Assembly (NCBI GenBank): GCA_001790855.1
Contig: MGDH01000038.1
Location: 1 to 64,000 of the forward strand
Direction of reading: 5' to 3'
DNA: 64,000 nt
Source: Candidatus Schekmanbacteria bacterium RIFCSPLOWO2_02_FULL_38_14
Lineage (GTDB): Bacteria; Schekmanbacteria; GWA2-38-11
Shown: one piece after another, positions 17,793 through 26,237 of the stretch
Position numbering within the stretch: position 1 is the first letter of the stretch
How the letters are laid out: each line of letters begins with the position of its first letter
The notes under the pieces: generated by a model
Seen by the model: the letters and a program-made list of their open reading frames with translations, nothing else
The model's database searches: none
Told to the model about the DNA's origin: nothing
Made by a program: the position numbers and the translations under genes

Positions 17793-18823
17793 TTTTTCTG
17801 TTTCTTTTTAAAAAAACTTGGGCTAAAAAAAAATTTTTCCATATAAGCTTTAGAAACCTTTCTTTTATTCTGAACTTCCCTTCTCTTTTTTACCATTATG
17901 GGCAACAATTTTAAAGATAAAAATGGGACCTTTAGCACATAAAAATTCTTTTGATAAAGATGGGACAGATAAAACCATGTTTCTCTGATAAGAATTTTTG
18001 GAAGATGTTTTAATATATTGGAGATCAGGCTATTTTTGAATATTGCAAGATACCTGTTTCTATAACCAATAGTATAGTAACCTTTTCTTATCCTTTCATC
18101 ATCCCTTCTTGTAGCACCCCGCTCGTGATATGCAATTGCCTCTGGCGTATAGATACACCTCCAGCCATAAAGCTGTGCCCTCCAGGCAAGGTCTACATCC
18201 TCTACATATATAAAGAAGTCCTCATCAAAATATTCATCACCTACTTTTACATCTTCAAGCATCTTTCTCTTATATAATGGCGCTGCACCTGAGGCGCCAA
18301 AAACAAACTCATGTTTTGCAAACTGACCACTATCCAGGGTATTCTCACCCCTGTCAGAGGGATACATATTGTTCATGGTTATTCCGGTGGTGTCCAATAT
18401 ATCAGAAATATTATATTCAAATTTTTTGTATAGTTTCCCTGAAACCATTCCAATATCATTAAACAAATTGGCTGCTTTAAGCATCTCCTCCACAAAGTTA
18501 GAAGAAAAAATAATATCGAAATTTAAAATAAGGATATATTCTCCTTTATAAATTTTTATAGCCTGATTATGGGCTTTGCTAAACCCCATATTATCTTTGT
18601 TCTCTATAAGTTTTATGCTATGGGAATCAGACTTTAAAAACTCTAGAGAGCCATCAGTAGAATGATTATCAACCACAATTACCTCAATATTTTTATAACT
18701 CTGACGTCTCAGGGATTCCAGACATTTTTTTATATCCTCTCCACCATTCCAGTTGACAATGGATATTGAAACCAGCTCTTTGCCGCTAAGCTCAATATTT
18801 TCTTGTTCTCTTATGATATGCAT
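17783..18823 (-). CDS. family 2 glycosyltransferase (GT2)
   Basis: 346 residues with a short N-terminal extension before the GT-A fold. Motifs: VSISIVNWNGGEDIKKCLESL, VIVVDNHSTDGS, DNMGFSKAHN, the DxD-like LILNFDIIFS and YVEDVDLAWRAQLYGWRC near 200. Strongly similar in layout to the second GT2 gene of the operon, so the pair may have arisen by duplication and add successive sugars. A basic C-terminus (KKRREVQNKRK, FFKKKQKK) may hold it at the membrane. Overlaps the radical SAM gene by 10 bases. Confidence 0.85.
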   Translation of the reverse strand: MHIIREQENIELSGKELVSISIVNWNGGEDIKKCLESLRRQSYKNIEVIVVDNHSTDGSLEFLKSDSHSIKLIENKDNMGFSKAHNQAIKIYKGEYILILNFDIIFSSNFVEEMLKAANLFNDIGMVSGKLYKKFEYNISDILDTTGITMNNMYPSDRGENTLDSGQFAKHEFVFGASGAAPLYKRKMLEDVKVGDEYFDEDFFIYVEDVDLAWRAQLYGWRCIYTPEAIAYHERGATRRDDERIRKGYYTIGYRNRYLAIFKNSLISNILKHLPKILIRETWFYLSHLYQKNFYVLKVPFLSLKLLPIMVKKRREVQNKRKVSKAYMEKFFFSPSFFKKKQKKCR

Positions 18824-18845
18824 CCCAATAAGTTAAAAGATTCAG

Positions 18846-19892
18846 TTAAAAAATTATCATTGCAAGGATTAAAACACCCCAGAATAAAGCTATAAAAGGG
18901 AAGAGAATTAAAAAAAATATTGCTTTTAAACAATACATTAAAAGAGATATTAAAGAGGAAGCAAAGGTTTTTCCTTCTTTATAAATTTTATAAAGTATGG
19001 TTTCCTTTACCTTATTAGCAAATTGCTGAAGAGCAAAAATCTCTTTATTCTTTTCTTCTACAATTTTTGAGAGCTCTTCTATCTTTCTTATCATTTCATC
19101 TTTTTCTACTAAAAACCTCTTTGATTCATCATTCAGAAAAGAGATCCCAGTCATCTTTATAGCAGAAGAAATTTCTCCCTTGCAACATACCGCAATATGA
19201 AATACAGGATTTTTTAATTCATATGAAGAAATTCTTCGGGTCTCAAATTTCTCATTTTCCTTTAAGTTTACCTGAAAAATTTCAGTGGTGTTTTCGTTAT
19301 TCCTTTCGTCTTCAGCCCATACTATTGAACCACTTACAGGATCCTGCCCGAAAAGAAAAACTTCAGAAAAATGTTCTTTAAGAAGGTTAACAAATTCCTC
19401 TCTGTATAATTCCTTTACATGAAATTTATTTAAAATACCTTCCTTTTCTGAAAAAAATCTTTTATCAGGAGAAGAGATTACCAGAATACCATCCCGCGAA
19501 AGAATGCGGAAAACTTCCTTTATCATTCCCACTTGGTCTTCAATATGTTCTATAACCTCAAAACTTACTACAACATCAAAGGAATTATTTTTAAATGGAA
19601 TATACCCGCAACTACCTACTATAAAATTTAAGTTTTCCTTCCGGTATTTAATCTTCGTATTCTGTATAGCCTCTTTTGATAAATCCAACCCTGTTGTTAA
19701 TGAGGCATTCATTGCAAGAAGGAAAGAGCCATATCCTTCCCCACATCCAAGATCTAAGATTCTCTTGCCCTCGATTAACTTCTGTGCAAAGAGATATCTG
19801 TGGAGATGTTCATAAAATATCTGGGCTCCTCCTTTGCCAGGAATAAATCTTTCACCAGTAAATTCCATTATTGTTTTTTTATCTCCTTCCAC
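18846..19892 (-). CDS. SAM-dependent methyltransferase with coiled coil and C-terminal membrane anchor
   Basis: 348 residues. A class I methyltransferase domain occupies about 1-180: RILDLGCGEGYGSFLLA (motif I), GLDLS, and VVSFEVIEHIED. A charged helical segment of about 260-300 (EKDEMIRKIEELSKIVEEKNKEIF) looks like a coiled coil, and two hydrophobic helices end the protein (about 305-345). This layout of methyltransferase, coiled coil and membrane contact recalls WbdD-type chain terminators of ABC-exported O-antigens. It overlaps the Wzt gene by 14 bases. The capping role is inference. Confidence 0.75.
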   Translation of the reverse strand: MEGDKKTIMEFTGERFIPGKGGAQIFYEHLHRYLFAQKLIEGKRILDLGCGEGYGSFLLAMNASLTTGLDLSKEAIQNTKIKYRKENLNFIVGSCGYIPFKNNSFDVVVSFEVIEHIEDQVGMIKEVFRILSRDGILVISSPDKRFFSEKEGILNKFHVKELYREEFVNLLKEHFSEVFLFGQDPVSGSIVWAEDERNNENTTEIFQVNLKENEKFETRRISSYELKNPVFHIAVCCKGEISSAIKMTGISFLNDESKRFLVEKDEMIRKIEELSKIVEEKNKEIFALQQFANKVKETILYKIYKEGKTFASSLISLLMYCLKAIFFLILFPFIALFWGVLILAMIIF

Positions 19893-20637
19893 TCAAAATC
19901 TCTCTATAAGTTGCAATAATATCTTGCGGTTTTCCATCACAAACCATCTGTCCTGCGTTTAGAAGGATAGCTCTGTCGCAAAAATTCTCTACCAGATTTG
20001 AAGCATGAGATACTAATATTATAGTTTTGCCCGCTTTTTTAAAATTCTCTATCCTCTCATAGCATTTTTTTTGAAATCCCTCATCACCTACACCAAGAAT
20101 TTCATCAATTATCAATATATCAGGATTAACGCTTGTTGCGATAGTAAATCCAAGCCTCATATACATCCCTGATGAAAAGTTTTTTACCGGAATGTCCATA
20201 AACTTTTTCAGTTCTGAAAACTCAACTATTTCATCATAAATGCCTTCAATCTGCTTTCTTGTAAGCCCTAAAATTGACCCGGCAAGATAAACATTCTCCA
20301 TCCCTGTAAGCTCCTCATGAAATCCTGCGCCGAGCTCTAAAAGAGCAGAAACCTTTCCTCTAATTGTCGCCTTTCCTTCATCTGGGATCAATATCTTGGC
20401 AAGTATTTTAAGGAGCGTACTCTTACCAGATCCATTAACCCCAATTATCCCCAACATCTCACCCTTTTTTACCTTAAAGGTAATGTTTCTCAGAGCCCAG
20501 AACTTTTCATATCTCCTTTTCCTTCTTAAAAAACTTATTATGGTCTCCTTTAATGTGATATGCTGCTGATGATAGAGCATAAAGAAAACTCCCAGATTCT
20601 CTACAGTTATATCAATTTTCTCATTATCTATACTCAT
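19879..20637 (-). CDS. wzt: polysaccharide/polyol-phosphate ABC exporter ATPase (Wzt/TagH-like)
   Basis: 252 residues. Walker A GVNGSGKSTLL near 70, the family-specific VSALLELGAGFHEELTGMENVYLAG after it, signature FSSGMYMRLGF, Walker B ILIIDEILGVGD and switch His in LVSHASN. This is the short form: it ends right after the ATPase domain and lacks the C-terminal carbohydrate-binding domain found in Wzt proteins that read a capped chain end. With the permease gene 5 bases upstream it forms the exporter that flips the lipid-linked glycan to the periplasm. Confidence 0.9.
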   Translation of the reverse strand: MSIDNEKIDITVENLGVFFMLYHQQHITLKETIISFLRRKRRYEKFWALRNITFKVKKGEMLGIIGVNGSGKSTLLKILAKILIPDEGKATIRGKVSALLELGAGFHEELTGMENVYLAGSILGLTRKQIEGIYDEIVEFSELKKFMDIPVKNFSSGMYMRLGFTIATSVNPDILIIDEILGVGDEGFQKKCYERIENFKKAGKTIILVSHASNLVENFCDRAILLNAGQMVCDGKPQDIIATYREILSGRR

Positions 20638-20642
20638 ATATC

Positions 20643-21416
20643 CTATATCCTTTTCATCATCATTCTTTCGTTTTTCAAGAAAAAGAAGTTTCCTGCAAAA
20701 AAGATAGCCAAGGAGATAAAGAAAAGGTATGCGATAAATCCATTATGTGGAATTGGATAGTCAAGAATTATACCTCTGTAAAGTTCAATGATGGTAACCA
20801 TTGGATTTAGCATATAAAAGGGTAAAAGATTCTCTGGCACCATCTGGACTGAATAAAAAACAGGTGAAGCATAAAACCATAGAGAGAGAGCAAAGCTTGT
20901 AATATATCCTATATCTTTGAAAAAAACATTGGCAGATGATAAAAACATGGCTAATCCGTATACGAGGAGGAATTGAACTAAAACCACAAAAGGTATAAAA
21001 ACAAGCTTGGGGGAGGGGCTTATATTGAAGAAAAACATTATGGGGATAAAAATTAGAAGGCTTAAGATAAAATTAATAAGATGTGAAATTATCTCAACCA
21101 GAAGAAAAACCTCTCTTGGCAGGAAAACTTTTTTTATCAGATTTGCATTGATAAGGAGTGAGTTTGCAGATCTTGTCAGTGAGTCATGAAAAAATCTCCA
21201 TGGAAGAATTCCTGTTAAAAGAAAAAGAGGATAATTTGCAACAGGGATTTTTACAATAACGGAAAAGATAACAATGAAAACTCCCATTGTCAGCATAGGA
21301 TCAATGAGGGACCAGAAATAGCCGAGAACGGAACCCTTGTATTTTACCTTGATATCCCGGAGGACAAGATTTTTTACTAACTCAGTGTAGCTGAAAAGAA
21401 GGAAAATCCTTCCCAT
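20643..21416 (-). CDS. wzm: polysaccharide ABC exporter permease (Wzm/TagG-like)
   Basis: 257 residues with six predicted membrane spans. The amphipathic N-terminus YTELVKNLVLRDIKVKYKGSVLGYFWSLIDPML is the hallmark of ABC-2 polysaccharide export permeases, and the C-terminal half has FALSLWFYASPVFYSVQMVPENLLPFYMLNPM, also typical. It starts 2 bases after the epimerase stop and is followed by the ATPase gene, giving the usual wzm-wzt order within one leftward operon. Confidence 0.92.
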   Translation of the reverse strand: MGRIFLLFSYTELVKNLVLRDIKVKYKGSVLGYFWSLIDPMLTMGVFIVIFSVIVKIPVANYPLFLLTGILPWRFFHDSLTRSANSLLINANLIKKVFLPREVFLLVEIISHLINFILSLLIFIPIMFFFNISPSPKLVFIPFVVLVQFLLVYGLAMFLSSANVFFKDIGYITSFALSLWFYASPVFYSVQMVPENLLPFYMLNPMVTIIELYRGIILDYPIPHNGFIAYLFFISLAIFFAGNFFFLKNERMMMKRI

Positions 21417-21418
21417 CT

Positions 21419-22537
21419 TTATACCAATCCCTTTTCTTTTAACTCGCGGGCAGCTTCTTCAAACTTGTCCTCAAAATAAGCTTCCTCAGCCCATACCATC
21501 AGTTCCTTCATACCTTTTTCAAATGATACCTTTGGTTTAAATCCGAGTGTTTTTTCTACGAAGCCGCAGTCGCTGTAGCAGTGCCTTACATCGCCCTTTC
21601 TGAATTTGTTCACTATGTTTGGCTTTATATCCTTTCCGTAATACCTCGCAAGCTCCTCGGCAACTTCTTTTATTGTTATTGGTTGCCCTGTGCCGACATT
21701 GAAGCTCTTGTAATTTGCCTCATCTTTTTCAATAGCCATGATATTTGCCCGGGCTATGTCATAGACTGATATGAAATCTCTTGTCTGCAATCCGTCTTCA
21801 TAAACAACAGGCTGCTGGTCATTTTTCAACCTGCTCATAAAGATTGCAGTAACTCCTGTATAGGGATTTGACAGGGATTGCCTTGGTCCGTAGACATTGA
21901 AATAGCGAAGGGCTACACAGGATATGTTGTATGTTTTCCCAATGTTTAAAACCATATCCTCCTGCATCTTTTTTGTTAGCGCATAGATTGAATTACACTG
22001 CTGGAATTTTCCCTCATCTGTTGGAACCGGCTTTAAAAGCCCTTTACACTTTGAACAGAAAAGCTCCCATTCCCCGCTTGAAACCTGCTCTTCTGCGCGA
22101 AGTGGCGGATTGACTGTGCCGCACTTTTTGCAACTGTAATTTCCCTCACCATAGCTGCTCATTGATGCGGCAACAGTCATTTTCTCGATGCTGTTTTTAG
22201 TATTTACTATGATGTCAAGAAGGTTTGATGTTCCCATCACGTTTGTTTCTACATAGTAATTGATTTTATACTGCGACTGCCCAACCCCAACGACTGCTGC
22301 GTGGTGGGAAACAATATTTATTCCCTTTAAAGCCTTTTTGAGCTCATCATAGTTTCTCACATCCCCTTTTATGAATTCAGCATCCTTGTTTAAATGCTCA
22401 GGGATTTTTCCATCCGGGTGGACCTGAGGGTCAAGACAGTCAAAGATGCGCACATCATATCCCCTTCTTACAAGTTCGTCCACTATGAACGAGCCTATGA
22501 ATCCCGCTCCACCCGTAACAAGGACTTTTTTTGCCAT
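21419..22537 (-). CDS. NAD-dependent sugar epimerase/dehydratase (extended SDR) with zinc-ribbon insert
   Basis: 372 residues. NAD-binding VTGGAGFIGSFIVDEL at the N-terminus, catalytic Tyr185-x3-Lys189 in NSIYALTKK, and RYFNVYGPRQ typical of UDP-sugar epimerases. Between the SS-containing strand (ASMSSYGEG) and the Tyr there is an insert with Cys136-x2-Cys139 and Cys161-x2-Cys164, a probable zinc ribbon not found in GalE. First gene of the surface-polysaccharide operon, likely supplying a nucleotide sugar. Role of the ribbon is unknown; it lies next to the active-site loop. Confidence 0.85.
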   Translation of the reverse strand: MAKKVLVTGGAGFIGSFIVDELVRRGYDVRIFDCLDPQVHPDGKIPEHLNKDAEFIKGDVRNYDELKKALKGINIVSHHAAVVGVGQSQYKINYYVETNVMGTSNLLDIIVNTKNSIEKMTVAASMSSYGEGNYSCKKCGTVNPPLRAEEQVSSGEWELFCSKCKGLLKPVPTDEGKFQQCNSIYALTKKMQEDMVLNIGKTYNISCVALRYFNVYGPRQSLSNPYTGVTAIFMSRLKNDQQPVVYEDGLQTRDFISVYDIARANIMAIEKDEANYKSFNVGTGQPITIKEVAEELARYYGKDIKPNIVNKFRKGDVRHCYSDCGFVEKTLGFKPKVSFEKGMKELMVWAEEAYFEDKFEEAARELKEKGLV

Positions 22538-22552
22538 TTCTGATTCCTCTCA

Positions 22553-22594
22553 AATCCCCCCATTCCCCCTTTACAAAAGGGGGGTAAGAGGGGA
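22553..22594. repeat. R8 palindrome (CCCCCTTTACAAAAGGGGG)
   Basis: A CCCCCTTTACAAAAGGGGG core is flanked by further CCCCC/GGGG arms. It lies 16 bases upstream of the epimerase start and downstream of the MFS gene on the same strand; this type of palindrome is dispersed in many genomes. Confidence 0.7.
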
Positions 22595-22670
22595 CTTATC
22601 ATTATTTTCAAAAATTAACATCTCTTTTAGCTCTGTGTCAAGAGAAAGGAAGGGAGGGATATAAAGGTGG

Positions 22671-24206
22671 CTACATTTTGTTTTTCAATGTTCTGTTTAG
22701 AAGGAATGTCAGAGGAGCGATTGCGAGGTTCAAAAGGCAGAGGAGGAAGAAGACGTCTGAGAAGGCAAGCATCATTGCCTGGCGCTGCATGAAATTGTAG
22801 GTCATCTGCAAGCCTGTTTCTATCTGGTACATTCCAGCATAGAAGCTGTGTTTTATCATCTCATTAATATTTGAAAGACCTGAAAGAAAGGCAGGGTCAT
22901 AAGGGGTGAGCTTTTCAACAAGCCTTGACTGATGAAACTGGGTGCGCTGTGAGAGCACAGCCACTACAAAGGCAGTGCCAAAGCTTCCCCCGAGATTTCT
23001 GACGAGATTAAAAATCCCTGTAGCGTTTCCCATTTCCTGTTTTGGTATTGTGCTCATTGTTGCTGTCAGAAGCGGCACAAAGAAAAAGGCAACCCCAACT
23101 CCCTGCACAATCCTTGGGATGATGATGTTTGTAAATCCTGCTTCAAGGTTTAAGTTTGACATCATGTATATTGAATAACTGCTGACAAGGAATCCTGTAA
23201 AAAGGATTTTCCTTGCATCTATGTATTTAAGGAGTATTCCTGCGAGAGGCATAAATATAAGAATGGTTATGCCTCCGGGTCCCAATACCAGTCCTGCAAG
23301 TGTCGCAGTATATCCCATCAAGTTTTGCAGAAACATGGGATAAAGGACAATGCTTGAGAACATGCTGAAGAAGCCCAGAAACATCATGAGGTTTCCGCTT
23401 GCAAATGATATATCCTTTAAAACCCTTAAGTTGACTACAGGATTTTTAACAAAGAATAATTCTGTAATGACAAAGACTATGAGGCTGAGACTTGCGATTA
23501 TGCTGAGAGAGATGATGAAATTTGATGTAAACCAGTCCTCCCTTTCACCCTTATCAAGCACTATCTGAAGGCATCCAAGCCCTAAAGCGAGGAATCCAAG
23601 CCCGAAGTAGTCAATCTTCCCGCGTGCCTTTCTTAAGTATGGCGGGTCATAAATAAAAAACATGGTCATGATGACTGAGAAAATACATATTGGTATGTTT
23701 ATATAGAATATCCATCTCCATGTAAGATTGTCTGTTATCCATCCTCCGACAAGCGGCCCAATAATAGGGGCAATAACAACTCCAACACCGTATGCGGCCA
23801 TTGCCATACCATGTTCTGCCACAGGGAATGTTTCAAGAAGAATTGCCTGTGATAAGGGCTGAAGTGCGCCTCCACCAAGCCCCTGCATAATCCTGAAAAA
23901 TACAAGGCTTTTAAGGTTTGGAGATATTCCGCACAGAAATGATGAAAGGGCAAAGAGCGTGATACAGAATATGAGGAATCTTTTCCTTCCAAGTATGCTG
24001 CTGAGCCATCCTGTTATGGGAAGTATGATTGCGTTTGATACAAGATATGAAGTCAGCACCCATGTTGCTTCATCAAGGGTGGCACTGAAACTTCCCCTGA
24101 TATGATTGAGAGACACATTTGCAACGCTTGTGTCCATAACCTCAATGAAGGTAGGAATAATAACAGTAAATGCCACAATCCATTTGTTGACATGTTTGGT
24201 TGTCAT
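22671..24206 (-). CDS. MFS multidrug efflux transporter, DHA2 (EmrB/QacA) family
   Basis: 511 residues with 14 predicted membrane segments. DHA2 motifs: VIIPTFIEVMDTSVANVSLNHI in helix 1, LSSILGRKRFLI (motif A), RIMQGLGGGALQPL (motif B) and GVGVVIAPIIGPLVGGWI (motif C). Works with the EmrA-like fusion protein encoded upstream to push drugs or other amphiphiles across both membranes using the proton gradient. A 161-base spacer with R2, R9 and R4 repeats lies between the two genes. Probably controlled by the TetR regulator at the head of the operon. Confidence 0.9.
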   Translation of the reverse strand: MTTKHVNKWIVAFTVIIPTFIEVMDTSVANVSLNHIRGSFSATLDEATWVLTSYLVSNAIILPITGWLSSILGRKRFLIFCITLFALSSFLCGISPNLKSLVFFRIMQGLGGGALQPLSQAILLETFPVAEHGMAMAAYGVGVVIAPIIGPLVGGWITDNLTWRWIFYINIPICIFSVIMTMFFIYDPPYLRKARGKIDYFGLGFLALGLGCLQIVLDKGEREDWFTSNFIISLSIIASLSLIVFVITELFFVKNPVVNLRVLKDISFASGNLMMFLGFFSMFSSIVLYPMFLQNLMGYTATLAGLVLGPGGITILIFMPLAGILLKYIDARKILFTGFLVSSYSIYMMSNLNLEAGFTNIIIPRIVQGVGVAFFFVPLLTATMSTIPKQEMGNATGIFNLVRNLGGSFGTAFVVAVLSQRTQFHQSRLVEKLTPYDPAFLSGLSNINEMIKHSFYAGMYQIETGLQMTYNFMQRQAMMLAFSDVFFLLCLLNLAIAPLTFLLNRTLKNKM

Positions 24207-24224
24207 TGAGTCTTTTTAAAAATA

Positions 24225-24300
24225 CGGGGTTAGAAAACCCCGCCTATCGCTGCTTGCCACAGGCAGGGATTAGCAGGACATTCTTGTCCTGCTAATCCCT
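24225..24300. repeat. R2 palindromic element inside the efflux operon
   Basis: CGGGGTTAGAAAACCCCG is a hairpin followed by CCTATCG; then GGATTAGCAGGACA/TGTCCTGCTAATCC forms a second, 14-bp perfect hairpin. An R1-like CCACAGGCAGG lies between. Confidence 0.7.
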
Positions 24301-24304
24301 TGAA

Positions 24305-24359
24305 AGCAAAGCGTTGCTTTGCAGCTACTAACTAACTACTGTTCACTATTCACTATTTT
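24305..24359. repeat. R9 and R4 repeat units
   Basis: AGCAAAGCGTTGCTTTGCAG is an R9 hairpin followed by CTAC; a close copy is at 48271-48293. Next comes CTACTGTTCACTATTCACTA, an R4 unit found also at 29501, 30381 and 53768. Confidence 0.6.
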
Positions 24360-24367
24360 AAGATACC

Positions 24368-25432
24368 TTATTCAAGCGGTATACTAACCACACAGGACAT
24401 TCCAACCCTGAAAATATTGTTTGGGTGCTGCCCTTTATCGAAAACAATTTTTACAGGAATTCTTTGAACAACCTTTACCCAGTTGCCTGTTGCATTTTCA
24501 GGAGGAAGAATTGAAAATGCTCCTCCGGTACCTGCCATTATTGATTCCACATAGCCTGAAAATTTTTTACCAGAAAAGGTGTCAACTTCGATTTTTGCCT
24601 TCATCCCCGGCTTTATCTTTTGTATCTGCGTTTCCTTAAAGTTTGCTTCTATCCAGATGTCATCAAGAGGAACAATAGCAAAGAGGGGTTGCCCTTCTGA
24701 AACACGGTTTCCAACTTCAACATTTTTTTTTGTTATAAATCCGTCAGCAGGTGAGTATATTGATGTGTATTCAAGATTTAATTCTTCCTGGCTTAGCTGT
24801 GCAGCTTTTTCCCTTATGAGCGCTTCATCATTTTCAGGAGATACAACTGCCTGCTTTTCCTTTAAATCCTCTTCATCTGCCTTTAACTTGGCTGAGGCAA
24901 CACGATAGTTTGTAAGAGCTTCATCGTATTTTTCTTTTGGGGCAACCCCTTTTTCAAAGAGTAATTTTGCCCTTTCAAGAGTAATCTTTGAAAGCTCAAG
25001 ATTTGCCCTTGAAAGTTCAACGTTAGCCTTTGCAGCTTCAACAGCAGCATATCTTCTTTTTACCTCCTGTTTTGCAAGTTCAAGGGATGCCTTTGCTTTT
25101 TCAACTGCAGCCTCAAAATCTGAAGGGTCTATTTTAACAAGCAAATCTCCGATTTTAACCTTCATATTTTCTTTTATATAAACCTCTTTCACCGTGCCGT
25201 CTATTCTCGAACTTACCATATGCATATGCCCCTTTACATATGCGTTGTCAGTAATTATGTTGCTTGAAAGATATTTCCAGTAAAAATAGGCGGCGGTTCC
25301 TCCAATTATGCAAATGATTATAAGTACGATTATTCCCGCCATCCGGTTTCTGGTATTATTATTTTTTTGCACAGGAGATTTTTGTCCGTATGCTGCAAAA
25401 TCTTCAGTCATGTTGCTGCCTCCATTCACCAT
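24368..25432 (-). CDS. HlyD/EmrA-type membrane fusion protein
   Basis: 354 residues. One N-terminal span (GIIVLIIICIIGGTAAYFYW), a biotinyl-lipoyl-like half ITDNAYVKGHMHMVSSRIDG and VYIKENMKVKIGDLLVKID, a long alpha-hairpin rich in Ala/Lys/Glu (about 105-205), then the second lipoyl half YSPADGFITKKNVEVGNRV and a beta-barrel. It links the DHA2 pump to an outer-membrane channel. The start overlaps the TetR gene by 29 bases; the Met at residue 8 (GGSNMTEDF) is an alternative start closer to its ribosome binding site. Confidence 0.9.
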   Translation of the reverse strand: MVNGGSNMTEDFAAYGQKSPVQKNNNTRNRMAGIIVLIIICIIGGTAAYFYWKYLSSNIITDNAYVKGHMHMVSSRIDGTVKEVYIKENMKVKIGDLLVKIDPSDFEAAVEKAKASLELAKQEVKRRYAAVEAAKANVELSRANLELSKITLERAKLLFEKGVAPKEKYDEALTNYRVASAKLKADEEDLKEKQAVVSPENDEALIREKAAQLSQEELNLEYTSIYSPADGFITKKNVEVGNRVSEGQPLFAIVPLDDIWIEANFKETQIQKIKPGMKAKIEVDTFSGKKFSGYVESIMAGTGGAFSILPPENATGNWVKVVQRIPVKIVFDKGQHPNNIFRVGMSCVVSIPLE

Positions 25433-26033
25433 CTTTTACAGTTCCTTTTAAAAAAAGTTCTACGAATTCATGAATCACGTGTTTGTGGTTGAATTTTTTT
25501 ATTTCCCTTTCAAGAAAAAATTCCTGAGTAATAAAATAGAAATAAATCATTCCAAAAAAAGCTCTTGTGACGACCTGATGGTCCAATATTCTTATTCTTT
25601 TTAGTTTTGAAATATGTGCAAGGTAGTCCTCAAAATGCCTGAACACTTTTTGTATAAGATTTTTGTGAATCATGCGCGCATATGTCGGATGCGTGTATGC
25701 CTCCATTGCCATTATCCTGACAAGATTTTTATTCCTGTAGAGAGAATCAAGAAAGCTTTCTGCGAGAGCGATAAGGGCATTTTTGTAATCTAAATGTTCA
25801 AGAGAAGGCTCAAGTTCCTCTATTCTTGCAAGAAAGGAATGATGCTCAATCACCTTTTTAAAAAGGTTTTCTTTATTTCCGAAATAGCGGAAAAGCGTAA
25901 GTTCATTGATTCCTGCAGACATGGCAAGCAGTTTGGTAGTACTTCCCCTATAGCCGAACCTTGAGAATACCTTAAAGGCTTTTTTTATAATCTGTTCTTC
26001 CCTTAATTTGAAGGATATTTTTCTTTTCTTCAT
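25404..26033 (-). CDS. TetR/AcrR-family transcriptional regulator
   Basis: 209 residues. The N-terminal helix-turn-helix domain is IIKKAFKVFSRFGYRGSTTKLLAMSAGINELTLFRYFGNKENLF, typical of TetR. The C-terminal ligand domain is all-helical. It heads the operon with the EmrA- and EmrB-like genes. A perfect 11-bp-arm palindrome 15 bases upstream of the ATG is its likely operator, so the protein should repress its own operon until a ligand binds. Confidence 0.9.
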   Translation of the reverse strand: MKKRKISFKLREEQIIKKAFKVFSRFGYRGSTTKLLAMSAGINELTLFRYFGNKENLFKKVIEHHSFLARIEELEPSLEHLDYKNALIALAESFLDSLYRNKNLVRIMAMEAYTHPTYARMIHKNLIQKVFRHFEDYLAHISKLKRIRILDHQVVTRAFFGMIYFYFITQEFFLEREIKKFNHKHVIHEFVELFLKGTVKDGEWRQQHD

Positions 26034-26047
26034 AATTTGACTTTAAG

Positions 26048-26073
26048 TATATGTAAGTAAGCACTTACATATA
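26048..26073. promoter_or_regulatory. palindromic operator for the TetR-efflux operon
   Basis: TATATGTAAGT-AAGC-ACTTACATATA: 11-bp perfect arms with a 4-base spacer. A TTGACA hexamer lies just upstream on the minus strand (26085-26090); no good -10 can be fixed because the palindrome covers that region. Size and symmetry fit a TetR dimer site. Confidence 0.75.
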
Positions 26074-26237
26074 TTAATCTCTAATGTCAAGAAGAATTAT
26101 CGTCCTTCAGAAATTAGGGGTAAAGATGAATTTTTAAAGAAATTTCATGTTGAAAAAGGTATAGCGGCAGAAGTTAATATTTGGATGTGCGGGTTTATTT
26201 CTTGAGGGCAATCAATAATACCGTTTAGATCTTCTGT

